From assembly GCA_018340805.1 (NCBI GenBank), contig JACMZG010001913.1, positions 19,264,965 to 19,328,964 of the forward strand: a stretch of DNA of 64,000 nucleotides. Direction: 5' to 3'. The translations under genes and the position numbers were made by a program. This DNA comes from Microvelia longipes. Its lineage: Eukaryota; Arthropoda; Insecta; Hemiptera; Veliidae. Positions 1-11,149 of the stretch are shown piece by piece (positions within the stretch are counted from its first letter, which is position 1; each line of letters begins with the position of its first letter). The notes below the pieces were generated by a model that was given only the letters and a program-made list of their open reading frames with translations, was not told where the DNA came from and ran no database searches.

Positions 1-99
1 ATAAGTAGGCTCATCTGGACACAGTACATCCCAAACACCTAAAAACTTTGGCAAGAAAAAAGCAATTGTCAATGTTCCAAAATTACAGACAAATAGTGT

Positions 100-2950
100 T
101 TTATATAGTAGTATCCTAGCTGTTCTCAAACAAGATGAAATTGGAAGATAATAAGATAGAGCGAGTAATTATCAAGATTTCATGTCCGAGTTAGTGTTCA
201 GTGAAGGAAGACATGCCAAGAAGCTCGCAAATATACCTAAATTTGAAATCAAAAACCCAGACTAAGTATAAAATGTCCTTGTCATGAACCCAATTTCGAT
301 TAGATGATGAAGATGATGTAATGAAACATCAAATCTAGACATAATCATCGATCCAAGTGAAAGATGGTCAGAAAATCAATCTGTTATTGTTAGAAGCGGT
401 AACCACTATCATTACACAGCTTCAGTGAATTTAAACAGTGATGAAAAAGATGTTAAAAATCATGGCCTTAGAATACAATCAAAATGGTGCAAAAATTTTC
501 AATGGATTCGGACAACATAGCCTATGAAAAAACATCAACCAATTGCGATAAAATCCAAACCGGAAGAAACAATGAATACTTATGCCGGATGATAAGAACT
601 TGGGAATTCAAGGATTCAAAGAATTCAAAGACAATGACCGCCCATTGCGTCACTTATTGGCTGATTTCGAATCAGTATTGGCAAGCGATGGAACAAAGCA
701 TTTCCAGAAATATACCCGTTTCAGCTGACTGTTTTTAGTAAAAACTACACTAAGAGGTGAAGTACAGTCAGTTTATTGGAGAGACTGTGTTTTTGAATTC
801 TTAAAGGTCGTGGAGGATTGGATATGTTGTTGCACCATACTATTGATCAGAAGGGAAAAGAAATAATTATATAACAGAGATGAGGAAATATCATTCGCTG
901 CCTCTACAATTGTCGTCTACGTAAAAAACAATTAGTAAACCAGTACGTTGATCATTGATCATTTCACTGGTAAATCATTGGCTGCAGCAATGTAAATAAG
1001 TGCAAACTTGAGCAGGAAAAATATTTAAACAGTTGCCAGTGTCTCCATAATCTCAGAGGTTATATCTTATATCATATCTTTAAGTATGGTTGAACAAATT
1101 TCAGAATTGAACATATCCTGCATTACCAACCAATATCGGAAAAATTCCTATGTCGATAGGCACATCTGAGGAACATTAATCAGATTATCGAAGCTATCAA
1201 TTCATTAACTCAATCATTGGCACTCTGCAGTAAAGTTCATTGAATCCACACCTTTGACAACAAATGAGTTTTAATGATCAGAGAATAACAACATCAAAAG
1301 GAAAATTTCCATACATTAGCAACCGTTTGCAAGTCTTGGTTGGATACACAACAAATGCCACCAGATGGAAAGAAGTAAATGAGCAAGATATGAGAAAGCT
1401 TGGAAATGTTGGACCATAACCGGATGCAAGAATCTGCTAGACTATATGTATGGTGTATCTCAGTTGGACGTATACCGTATTAGCTGACTTCCTTCAAACA
1501 GTTTCAAGCAAGTCGTTGGCGCACAATAGTTAGAGCCATTACATTTCTTTGGCATTCCGGGCATTGAAGTTGGGCATCGGCATTGATGTCATTAGATTGA
1601 ACCATTAGAATTACTGTTGGCAATAGACATGTATACCTTTTTCGATGTAGGTATACGAGGAGGATTAACCTTTGTCAACAAGACTATGTCGCTCTGATAG
1701 AAAAACGATTTACTATACATCGACATCACAATCTGTATGGATGGGCATTTGAGGTCAAAATTCCAATTATAAGGATTTCGAGATGGCGTATATACGTATT
1801 TAGACAGATTTTGGAAGAGTCGTCAAACATCAGACTTGGAACCCTACCATATGGGTATTCTTAGAGTGGAATGAAAATACCAACCAGAGATTTCAAGATA
1901 ATTTAAAATGATCTCCCGTAGCGGCAGAACACATGGCTCCAGGAAGTAATGTGAAGAAATTGATGTTAACCACATTACAAATTAAGAATAATTACATCAT
2001 TCACTTGGAGATTGTACAAATGACATAGGCTAGGTGTCCAAGTAACCAAAATTCCCCCGGGAGTTCAAATTTTAATCAGGCAATCATTTTTCCAAAGATA
2101 TATAAGATGCATCAATACAGAACTAAGACAGATGTCAACAGAGTGGAGAAAAATATACTACAAACTTCTTAACACCAGTCTATATGGTAAAAAACTGTTG
2201 AGAATCTGAGAAGAGATGTGAATTCGCTTGTGTAATTCGGCAAAGAAATTAATAACAATACACGTCATAGGCCGGATTTTCGAAAAACCACCAAGATCGA
2301 CGATGACTAATAGCTGTGTTAATGAATAAGGGATATCGTATGTTTTAACAGGCCGAAGCTATTATAGGTCAAAACCGTACTTGACCTGAGTAAATTAGGA
2401 TGTACCCAGTTACAATATGTAGAGCTGGAAAAATACAGAAGGAGGAGAAGTGCTGAATTAAATAAATAGCTGCTCCTCGATAAGGATAGTTTTTTCTAGA
2501 GAGTTAGAAATATTTAAGGTTGGAAAACTATTGAAATAATGAAAGATGACAGCTATTAGACACGCTAATTTCAGCACAAGTCATCCTCTATACAGCAATA
2601 AATTAAACTCCGTCACTCGGAAAATTCAAGGACGAGAGTAAAGGAGGGAAATATCACGGAATGGATATTCTTGAAGACCAAATGTTATAGCCTACTTAGC
2701 GATAAGGAATCGATGAAAGCTAAGAGCATAACATTAAAGAACACGAATATCACTTCAATCAGTCATACCTGACTGTTACAAACAGAGGAATCTGTCTCGA
2801 TAGAGCAATGCCGGATAACATTCAAAAACCATCAGCCTCTACAGTATAAAAGAGTAAGAAAATAGCTCTGTCGATAGTGGATGATAAGAGAGTATGGACA
2901 GAGAAAAATAAAAGTTTTACCATATGGACATCATAAAATTGTAATACTTT
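100..2950 (+). pseudogene. Degenerate type-B DNA polymerase (Polinton/virus-like)
   Basis: Reading all three plus-strand frames recovers, in correct order, pieces typical of the protein-primed type-B DNA polymerases found in Polinton/Maverick and related virus-like elements. An exonuclease-I-like ADFES lies at 660-674, a DHFTGK-like zinc/HNH-type block near 950-985, IDMYTFFDVGIRGG at 1623-1664, a motif-A-like NLYGWAF near 1730-1752, a motif-B-like NTSLYGK near 2172-2195 and a C-terminal DDKR near 2880-2891. Stops and frameshifts separate nearly all of them; the longest open stretch (484-738) is only 84 codons. This is a dead copy, and no capsid, integrase or protease companion was recognised in the flanks. 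The family call rests on order and spacing of short motifs, not on an alignment; the 5' end may lie outside the window. Confidence 0.72.
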
Positions 2951-3164
2951 TTCTCATAAATTGCTGGATGATAACAAATCAACCAATCCAACTTTATACC
3001 AGCTAGGTCCAAAACTCAACCTAACTCCAAAAGTAATAAATATTATATTTAATGATATTATTTAAATTTTTTCTTATCAGATTTGACATCAACAGAGTGA
3101 AAATCGATAAAGAAGATTAACATCCAATTGCGCAATAAGTAGGTAGATAGTGAGCGCATACCGG

Positions 3165-3530
3165 TCATGGTGGAGCTAAGTACCCCCCCGGGGTGCGGTT
3201 AGCCGGGATATATTTTTGTTGCGACAGTGTTTCGTTTGCGCTTATTCGTTTCCGTGCGGGACTACTGGGTGGAGTGCTACCCCCCCCTAGCGCACCAGGA
3301 CACTAGAAAACCGCGAAAATATAAAGTCTAGGAAATGTCCCCGTGCGCATACCCCCCCTATAGCACTACAGGCCATGGCTGTGGAAAGCTCATTATTACT
3401 AAAATTGAAATAGCGGCCGCAACCAAGGGTGGACTGTGACAATGAAGGGTGCGTTAGTGTAGTATTGTGAACCGTCTCGACTTGAACCGCATCTAGTGTG
3501 ACTGATGTCCGCGGTTTGCCGGGAATTTTT
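3165..3530. other. GC-rich island of unknown function
   Basis: This stretch is clearly richer in G+C than the rest of the window, with several runs of seven or more C or G (3183, 3281, 3352) and a NotI-like GCGGCCGC near 3412. A minus-strand ORF of 113 codons covers 3287-3628, but its N-terminal third is translated A/T homopolymer and the rest has no domain I recognise. It could be a promoter, an exon of an unseen gene or the end of the upstream mobile element. It is not present in the inverted repeat. Confidence 0.35.
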
Positions 3531-3961
3531 TGCGGATTTTTTAAAGAATTTTGAAAAAGTTTTGAAAAAAAAAATTTTGAGATATTGAAAAATTTTTTTT
3601 TGAAAAATATTGAGAAAATATGAGGCAATGCCAGGTGACTATGAAAATTTTTATTTATGAAATTGGTGACGATATTAAAGTTCCAAAAGTTCCTCTTTTA
3701 GACTTGTCTTCATTTGTTTTGAATAAGACTTTGAATTGGAGAATTTTTTGAAAATGGTATTATTTTACCTGTAATGTAGATATTATATTAGTGTGGAAAT
3801 ATGTGTAAGGAGATATTTCTATACAAAATTTGTCTACATCGTACTATTCGATCTACCGCGGGCATGCATTATGATCTAACAACAAGGTAGTTATGACCAA
3901 AACAAGTCACTTGAAAGAAAATTATTTTTAATAGTGTATAATATTTTTTTGGAATTAATAT

Positions 3962-4213
3962 TTATGACAAACTNNNNNNNNNNNNNNNNNNNNNNNNNNN
4001 NNNNNNNNNNNNNNNNNNNNNNNNNNNNNNNNNNNNNNNNNNNNNNNNNNNNNNNNNNNNNNNNNNNNNNNNNAATGGATATATTTTCTTGCTAACTCTC
4101 ATTACCTCAAATAGCTGATGCAATTTTAAATCGTCATACCTATGACCGATCCTTTTTTTTAGTCTAACTCCTTTTTGAGCTAAATCATTGTGAATGCTAG
4201 TAGCATCTAACAT
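3962..4213 (-). pseudogene. Unidentified ORF fragment at outer edge of left arm
   Basis: A 46-residue open stretch (minus strand, beginning MLDATSIHNDLAQKG at 4213) runs into the 100-N gap. The same peptide recurs in the right arm at 45606-45740, where frameshifts interrupt it, and reading continues there to about 45835 with further protein-like sequence. It looks like coding debris of a mobile element next to the RNase H fragment. I do not recognise the family. Confidence 0.35.
3974..4073. other. Assembly gap (100 N)
   Basis: Exactly 100 Ns. The left arm of the large inverted repeat begins immediately after it at 4074; sequence before it (3900-3973) has no mirror partner in the right arm, so the outer palindrome boundary lies at or inside this gap. 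Confidence 0.98.
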
Positions 4214-4329
4214 TTCAATTTGATCAATTCTTTTTACTATTATATTGTTACCTGTGCAATTCTATACTAATTATACTTACCTAAACGTAAAAAAAGTCAG
4301 AAGAAAATTGAGACAATTCCCCCTATTTT

Positions 4330-4850
4330 TTTATGTATAGTATAGTATAGTAGTAAAGGATAAAGTGTAAAGTGAAAGTAGTTAAGTGATCTGTCGTCTC
4401 CTCCCCAACTTCACACTTAGGTCACATTGGCTCTGCCTTTATTTTCATGGCATGCAAATGTCTCTGAAGCCAGCAATGATCTGTCAAGATACCCACCAGG
4501 TATCTTAAGCTCTTCCTCCCCAAAGAGAGAGCCCATATACTCATGGCTTTCTTCAACATTTTCCTAGCTTGTCTGCAATTAGCCTTTGTTTGAAGAGTAT
4601 CCCTGGTTTTCACCATCATCCAGCCATCTAAAAGGAAGTTGACATTGCTTCTGGTAAGTCCTATAGCTGGTTCTGGTCCCTTGAAAGGTTTAGAGGAGCC
4701 TTCCCTGGCTAGTTCATCAGCGGTCTCGTTCCCCTCTACTCTAGAATGACCAGGGACCCAAACCAGTGCAACTTTATTTTTCTTCCCAAGTATAAAGAAC
4801 CTATTCTTAAGCCCATATGAATCAACTATAGTCTACTTAAATCGAGTGGA
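4330..4850 (-). pseudogene. Non-LTR retrotransposon RNase H/C-terminal fragment (left arm)
   Basis: The minus strand from about 4850 down to 4422 reads as the end of a retrotransposon RNase H domain: VWVPGHSRVEGNETADELA (about 4725-4780), then GSSKPFKGPEPA, then a C-terminal LVGILTDHCWLQRHLHAMK block. The order V-P-G-H-S, E-G-N-E-x-A-D and then a L-T-x-H-x-L-x-x-H-L-H motif is typical of I/R1/LOA-type non-LTR elements. The longest uninterrupted piece is 65 codons (4422-4619). The mirror copy is at 45000-45480. Neither arm has an intact reading frame. Confidence 0.75.
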
Positions 4851-4854
4851 TAGG

Positions 4855-4990
4855 GTTGCCCAAGCACCTGTATGACAAAACTTCTAAATGGGTGTTGGTC
4901 ATACAGAAATTAGAATAAAATAAACTAATCAATTCTACTAAATTATTATAATATAAAATTTTAACAATAAAAGAGAATAGTAAAAAACAA
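4855..4990 (+). repeat. Dispersed repeat with CTGTATGAC...GTCATACAG hairpin, copy 1
   Basis: The segment carries GCACCTGTATGAC, then GGTCATACAGAAATTAG, then an AT-rich tail ending in ACAATAAAAGAGAAT. Related copies occur at 7560-7690 (same arm), 40020-40150 and 44880-45000 (right arm, inverted) and 45905-46050 (outside the palindrome, same orientation as this one). The inverted CTGTATGAC/GTCATACAG pair can form a hairpin. Probably the conserved end of a retroelement; family unknown. Confidence 0.6.
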
Positions 4991-5009
4991 TAAAAATCTG
5001 TTCTGATGG

Positions 5010-5090
5010 AAGAGTTCCCAGATGTAGCATTGCATTTTGCTTGTTACATTTCCTAGGTGTCTCTTACACAATTATATAGTGACTGATAAT
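5010..5090 (+). repeat. Truncated copy of hammerhead-array unit (left arm)
   Basis: Matches the 3' third of the 310-bp hammerhead unit: GATGGAAGAGTTCCCAGATG, GCATTGCATTTTGCTTG, TTACATTTCCTAGGTGTCTC, ending ACACAATTATATAGT. It stops at the same place as the 3' ends at 18532 and 51258. The mirror copy in the right arm is at about 44795-44880. The ribozyme core is not included. Confidence 0.75.
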
Positions 5091-5410
5091 TTGGTTTCAA
5101 CATAAATTGAGTAAATGACATTGACATTTTACAACAGCACTTATGTATGCATGAAGTTCATTCAACTAGTGCCAATGTCTACATGCATCCTTTATCAGTT
5201 AACAAAAATCTAGCATGTATGTCTTCCAGATGAATAGGAGATGTTGACATTCTTAAATTATGCACTGCAACAAAGCTCAGAAGTGATTTGAGCAACTTAT
5301 CTGCAAAGTTACTAATATTCCATACCACAAATGCTGATATACATACTTCTATCATTATAAACAAATTACCTTTGTTGTTTAAAACGAATAATATTGTTGT
5401 TGAATTCTTC
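5090..5410 (+). repeat. Intra-arm duplicated repeat, copy A (copy B at 8015-8320)
   Basis: Shares ordered landmarks with 8015-8320: GAAGTTCAT-CAACT, GTGCCAAT-TCTA-ATGCAT, CTGCAACAAAGC-CAGAAGTG, GAGCA-CT-ATC, CAAAGTTAC, ATTCCA-ACC and TTATAAACAAATTACCT. The two are well diverged, so this duplication is older than the palindrome. Small ORFs here (5179-5535 minus, 5288-5503 plus) show no domain and are not called genes. Confidence 0.65.
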
Positions 5411-5456
5411 TTTTTTATATTGTCAGAAATAAATATGTCAGACAGGCTATCGGTAC

Positions 5457-5464
5457 GAATAAAT
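5457..5464. other. Empty target site of the right-arm hAT-like MITE
   Basis: Single GAATAAAT, the reverse complement of the ATTTATTC that is duplicated on both sides of the MITE at 43930-44425. Flanks match across the site (GTACGAATAAATAGAG here against the two MITE flanks), so the left arm preserves the pre-insertion state. Confidence 0.85.
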
Positions 5465-7019
5465 AGAGATATAGAGGTATATAATATTGTTTCTGCCTTG
5501 TAGTTTAAAGTGTGTGGATTTAACAGTGAGAGCACGTGTTGTTCCCAGTTTTCACTAGACTATAAGAGCCAGTGAAAATATGTATGATTGCTTGGAAAAG
5601 CATGAGAGGAACCATAGAAATTCACGGCTCTTCTGTCTAGATTAGATGAAATATACCTACACTTGAAATTAAAAGGGTAGAACACTATCTTAGGGAGCTG
5701 GCAAAAAGGGCCCAACAACGTGCCCCACTTGCCTGGTAGTTACTACCACTCCCCCCATATTACTATCACTACTACTAGAGGTATATAGATAAGATATATA
5801 TATGAGATCTTCCCAAAATTCTTTTGTTTCGAAAAAGGGTTCTTATCAGTCGGTTACAATATCAGCTGCAGTGGTTATCTCCAGGTTACCCTTGTCCAGC
5901 TGTCCATTGTATACGAGATTTTAATCACGAGACCATTCATTGGAATAATATTTAATCAGAGTAAAACAAAGTTTTCATGTAAAGCGAGCAAAAATGTTTA
6001 TAAACTTTACATTAAAATGGTAAGTATGCCCCGAACTAAAATATATTTCTTGACAACTCACTCTTGCAAGAGTCTTTTTGACTCTGTGCCAAGATTCATT
6101 TAATTTTTATTTATTTTTAAAATTCACAATAATTTTTTTATAAATATGCAACTTACATTTATAAAATATTTATGAATTTACCTCTCACAAGAAGGCAAAA
6201 GCCTTGTACCATGAGGGGGAGTATTAACAACATATCATACTGTATTGAATTGTTGTTTATTGAATTATCTTTACTGTTTAGTATCAGTATTGATATATAC
6301 ATTGATAATAATTATTATTAATTACAAAGTTTAATCTTATTTATTATTTATATTTAGTTTTAACAAATACAGTCATTTGCCACTTTTACTTTTATATTCC
6401 ACTATTTCCATTTATATTCATTTTTTTTATTTATTAAATTTGGTATGTTTTATATTAATTCTTATTCTACTATTTTATTATTTATAATCTATTTGTTTAA
6501 GTGAATATCTTATATATATGTATAGTTAAGTACTACTTATTTATTTTGTAGTGTATTTGAATGTATTTGTATGAATTCTTAAAAATTATATACTTAACCA
6601 TATATTTTAAAAATAATAATTTGGAATGGCAGCAATCAAAAAATAAATAAGTAAATTTTAACATAAAATTTTAAGATAGCTGTGAAACAAAACAACATAA
6701 AGCTAAAAAAGAATTAACTATAAAATGATTGTATTAGTGCTCTATAATACACTGCATGCGTAGTATATATATATATATATAGGAAATCATGTAAACATAT
6801 ATTAAGTTTATGTTTTTATAAACTCTGTATGATGAATTTTCACTCTATATTTGTTTGGTCAAGATGTAATACATTTATAGTGGAATAAACTGAATTCCAC
6901 AATAAATATAAATGAAAACAAGCCAAAAAAAATAAATAAATAAGAAAATACAATTTCCTGGCAAAACAATTAACTGAAATAATAAGGAACTTTGACTTAA
7001 CCTAACACTAACTAAGTTT

Positions 7020-7330
7020 TACTAGTTTTTCTAGAATTTTAGAGAAAGTAGTAAGCATTTAAATTGGTCTTTAGTTAGACATGATCTTAGAGTCACCTTT
7101 CTTATGTAGTGGGATAACAATAGCAGTTTTTAGACGTAGGAAAAATTCCCTGCTTGAAGCTAGTATTAGCGAGATAAGCCAGAAGTTTACAAAGTATTTC
7201 TTTATACTTCTTTACAATTTTTGAACTAATACCGTCAGGTCAACCTGGACCTGAGCCTCCCTTAATTACTTCGGTTTCACTAACTGATTTAAAGCTAACA
7301 GTTTTATTATTTGATGGAGGGGGGGGGGTT
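7020..7330 (-). pseudogene. Non-LTR retrotransposon RT remnant, internally deleted (left arm)
   Basis: On the minus strand this is the mirror of 40440-40710: the region leading to the reverse transcriptase (FKQGIF...LKTAIVIPLHKKGDS-like reading). In the right arm about 1.28 kb of reverse-transcriptase sequence follows; here the sequence jumps from GTAAAACTTA straight to the AACACTAACCTAA side that lies at about 42000 in the right arm. So the left copy lost the catalytic domain after the arms separated, or in one haplotype. Confidence 0.75.
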
Positions 7331-7439
7331 TAGATAATTTGATCAGCCATTTAAGATGAAGAGGGTTTTTAAGATAAATTATGTGTACATCCATTAATAC
7401 ATTTCGTGATCTTGGTGATGTGGTTCAAAACAGCTTGAG

Positions 7440-7980
7440 AAATACCTATTTAAAATTAAATATTATTGTTATGAAGGTTGCGACTGTAGCCCTTGAAGTC
7501 TTCGCCCAGTATGTACTTAATTTTCATTAGGTGGGCAAAGCTAAGGTAAGTCTAAGAAAAAAGATGAAGGGTCGCCCAGGCGGTTGTATGTCAACACCTG
7601 TAAATTGTTGTTGGTCAAACAGAAATTGGAACAAAACAAAAGAATCAATTGAAAATAACTTAATTATAATATACAATTTTACCAATACAAGAGAATTTTA
7701 ATACAACTTTAACTCCTATTTAGAAGAAAATATTTACTTCGTTCTCACGCTGGGTTGGACAGAAGGTTCAACCACCCAGCAGGTGTCGGAATTGAACACA
7801 GGGTTCAACCCTGAATCCCTAAACTATAGGTTAAAAAAGTTGGGGGTTACACCTTGCATGTGAATAAAGTATATATCATCATAAAAGTTGCGACTGATGC
7901 CCTTGAGGTCTTCGCCCCTGATTTTCTTGAGGTGGGCATAGCTTCGCATCTATGAAGGTAAAACAGTCAAGACGTTTCGA
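7440..7980 (+). repeat. Repeated GTTGCGACTG...CTTCGCCC segment
   Basis: Two related stretches, 7470-7560 and 7880-7950, share AAGTTGCGACTG(A/T)-GCCCTTGA-GTCTTCGCCC and a GGTGGGCA-AGCT tail; between them lies the second copy of the CTGTATGAC-type repeat (7560-7690) and a GGTTCAACC-rich segment (7760-7820). The whole block is mirrored at 39870-40340. A plus-strand-like ORF in the mirror (40064-40381, minus) is not convincing. Confidence 0.5.
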
Positions 7981-8924
7981 CTTTACATAATGGTCTTGTA
8001 AGCAGAACTTGAAAATAAATTAAGTAAATAACTTCGACATCTAGCAGGATATATATGCACGAAGTTCATCCAACTTGTGCCAATTTCTAAATGCATGCTT
8101 CAAAAGGTAAAAAGTTCTCAGGTACAAGTCTTACAGATGATAAAATTGAATAGAAGATATTGATATTTCACATCAATTATCTACTGCAACAAAGCACAGA
8201 AGTGGCTTGAGCAGCTCATCCACAAAGTTACAGGTATTCCACACCCCAAAAGCTGATGTACGTACTTCTTTACTTATAAACAAATTACCTCTTTGTTGTT
8301 GACTGCAAATAATACCGATTTGTTCATAAATACATTTAAAATTTGAACACAATCAAGTAGATAACATTGATTTCTAACAGTAGTTGTGAATGTACGATGT
8401 TAAATTAAAAATAAATCGTTGAATGCATGTAAATAATCCTTGAAATTAACCACAAGGGCGTGCAGATTAAAGAAGTAATGATAACTCGTCTAATAAAAAG
8501 TTAAATATTAGAACGGAACTAAAGTAAACACACAGTCCTTAAAAACCGCAGTTTTCCCCCAAATTTAAACGCCTGTAACTTTAATAATACGAACTTAAAA
8601 GTTAATAGCTCGTAGTTAGCGTACAACATTGTAGATAAAGCAAATATGCTTCATTCATCACAAATCCGGCTAATTACTGAAAAATTAAAAAAAAAATCCC
8701 AAGAGAAACAATGATAAGGAAAGGTTTGTTGGTTATCCGATTTCCATTTCTACACAAGAATCTAGAAGGCCGTGGATAATTCGACGCTCCCTATATCTTT
8801 TTAGTTTTTGCTTTGAAATAATGTAGTAAATAATATTATTAAAATTGAAAAAATATATTAGTTAATAAATAGTAATAAATTTCATCTTAAATATAATGGA
8901 ATATCTTAAAATTATTTGTTACGT

Positions 8925-9062
8925 GTGATTCAAGAGGCGGTGGGGGAGTATATTTGTCGTTTTTTGTGAGTATATATATTGAAGGCCAGCCGAGTTCGGG
9001 AGTCAGTTGGCCGTCAGCCATCATGGTTTGGAATGTCCGCTTAAGAGAAGTAAGTTAAACAC
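8925..9062 (+). promoter_or_regulatory. Possible core promoter and first-exon-like segment (left arm)
   Basis: GAGTATATATATTGAAG (TATA-like, 8968-8984) is followed about 40 bases later by GCCATCATGG (9019-9028), a good start context, and a short open stretch MVWNVRLRE that runs into AAGTAAGT, a consensus splice donor. The order TATA, ATG, donor is suggestive of a first exon. In the right-arm mirror (38740-38830) the same stretch has an in-frame stop after six codons, and no downstream coding exon was recognised, so it may be a transposon promoter or a decayed exon. Confidence 0.3.
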
Positions 9063-9154
9063 TTTTTTTTAATAAAAAATTATTAAATTAATTATTTTTA
9101 AATTAATAAAAAAAATAAAAAGTTTAACTATAGGGAATTGTAAAACTTGAGACG

Positions 9155-9605
9155 GAAGTACGCAATAAAGGTGCGACGATCTTTTCGTCGGCCATTTTGA
9201 TTATTTTATTTTATATTACTATTTTATACTTTTTACTATTAATAGTATCTACTTACTATTACTACATTAATACTTCTCCTACAAGATAAATACTATTATA
9301 ACAATTATTTCAACTGCAGATACTATTACTGTTAGTCCAATTACTATTATTGCTGTTTACCTTATTACTAGTGCTATATAAGTACGCAATAAAGGTGCGA
9401 CGATCTTTTCGTCGGCCATTTTGATTATTTTATTTTATGTATTACTATTTTATACTTTTTACTATTAATAGTATCTACTTACTATTACTACATTAATTTT
9501 ACTCCTACAAGATTAATACTATTATAACACTTATTCCAACTAGAGATACTATTACTGTTAGTCCAATTACTATTATTGCTTTCTCTTATTACTAGTGCTA
9601 GTCAT
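9155..9605 (+). repeat. Tandem duplicate with CGACGA/TCGTCG hairpin
   Basis: Two direct copies of about 230 bp (9155-9380 and 9382-9605). Each begins GTACGCAATAAAGGTGCGACG, has the hairpin CGACGATCTTTTCGTCG followed by GCCATTTTG, and then many ACTATTA/TACTATT steps. The right arm keeps the same duplication (38190-38640), so it predates the arms. Confidence 0.75.
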
Positions 9606-9641
9606 ATAACTCCCATCATTTATATCACGCGCGGGGTTTGC

Positions 9642-10024
9642 GTGGTGCAACGGCAATAAAGGCAATACAGCACTGTATTGCCTTTTTAGTCTACCCAAAA
9701 AAATCTGCAGGCGCACGCAAATTCCTGGAATTATTAAAAAGTAACTTTTTTCGAATCCGACGAATTTCCTAAGTGCGTTTCTTACATTTTTTATTTTTGT
9801 TGCGGGATAGCATAATGAAGTAGAATCCAATTCTGTGTAATACGGGTTGGTATGATTAATATTTCACTGTATGCTATTAAATATACACCAAACTCTCTCG
9901 ATTGAAAATACTTTTAACATTATTAAATAACTTTCTGTTGATTTATTACTTATCAATTTTTAATTTTACAAATTATTAATTACTGTGTTAAAGGTTAGTA
10001 TTGCCTATATTGCCGTTGCACCAC
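9642..10024. mobile_element. TIR element (MITE) with GGTGCAACGGCAAT ends
   Basis: Left terminus GTGGTGCAACGGCAATA-AGGCAATAC (9642-9668) is the near-perfect inverse of 9998-10024. In the right arm the element is longer (about 37625-38041), where the inverted ends extend outward through TGCTGGG-TCC, so the left copy appears to have lost about 125 bp on one side. No transposase ORF. Confidence 0.7.
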
Positions 10025-10142
10025 GGAGCCCAGCATCAACCATAGAGTTTACTTATTTTTACTGTAATATGCATTAAAAAGCACAAATGTTTATTATTAA
10101 CGGCATACTTTCTTTAATTTTGCATGATGTATTGCTCTTGAC

Positions 10143-10887
10143 CAGAGACTATAGATACTTAAACAGTAAGACTGTCGACTCTTTGGTGGGAAAATTTGGA
10201 TTCCAGTCGACACTAGCGCGGCGGGGGACTTACCTTTTAATTGAGTGGGCGTGTCTTGATTTCCCGCTTTTTGCCCACAGTTAGTTTGAAATTTAATTTT
10301 CATACCCTGTATGATTATACTTCTTACTAGCCCTTCCGCTTTAATTTTACGCAGAATGCTTCTGATTGTTTTTAAGTTTTTCATCCAAGTGATTTATTGA
10401 TTTAATTGATTCAATCGGGTAGCAAAGAAATAGAGGCTAAAGGTTACATGTTAAAGATAGATTTTGGCATTTTAATGCAGCCTGTATTTAATTACATCGG
10501 CAAGATGTGCACATGTGGTTAAATGTGATTACCTGATAAAATCGACTAAATCAATAAATTAATTAAATGAAATTTACACTTATCTGCCATCAGTAGCGTT
10601 CTCTGGAAGTTTTAAATAGGTTTCTTTTTACTTTTAGTTTCTGAATTTTTGTAATACAGAACATGCTACGGCAAAACTTTTTTTGTGAAAAATAAATACA
10701 GAAAACAATCATTTTATAATAATAATAAATGCAGCTGTCATAACCAAGAATTGCCATGGTATTCTTAAATTTAAATATAAAAATATAATCAGTCATTTTT
10801 TGGAAAGCTATTGGGGTTAGTTCATGAGTTGTCCGCTGCAGCGCTAATCAAATCCAAACTTTTCCTCATTTAAGTTAACTCCCCCTG
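10143..10887 (+). mobile_element. hAT-like MITE, family A, ancestral copy (left arm)
   Basis: Ends CAGAGACTATAG... and ...TTAACTCCCCCTG, flanked by an 8-bp duplication CTCTTGAC (10135-10142 and 10888-10895). The 8-bp duplication and CAG-G termini are hallmarks of the hAT superfamily. It is non-coding; ORFs inside (10087-10284, 10097-10384, 10590-10796) are shadows. Mirror copy: 36764-37519 with the same duplication (GTCAAGAG), so this insertion predates the arms. Confidence 0.87.
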
Positions 10888-11149
10888 CTCTTGACATAAT
10901 TATATTTTACTTTTTTCAAAACCACCAACTGCTTTTTTGTGTCAAGTTTCTATAATTGAATGCGTATTGTTTCATATTATAGAAATAATATGACAGAATA
11001 CGCAGATTCAAATGAGATGAAATGAACTCAAACAAATCAAAATCCACAATGAGGTTACAAATGTTAACATCCAATGTTGCCTTTTTATGTTTTTATTAAC
11101 GAAAAAGGTATTTTTTTGTACCGAGGTTGGCATGATGTAAAGAGGGAAG

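Noticed and set aside
3287..3628. 113-codon minus-strand ORF
   Set aside because: Lys/Phe-rich start from A/T homopolymers and no recognisable domain; kept only as a GC-rich island.
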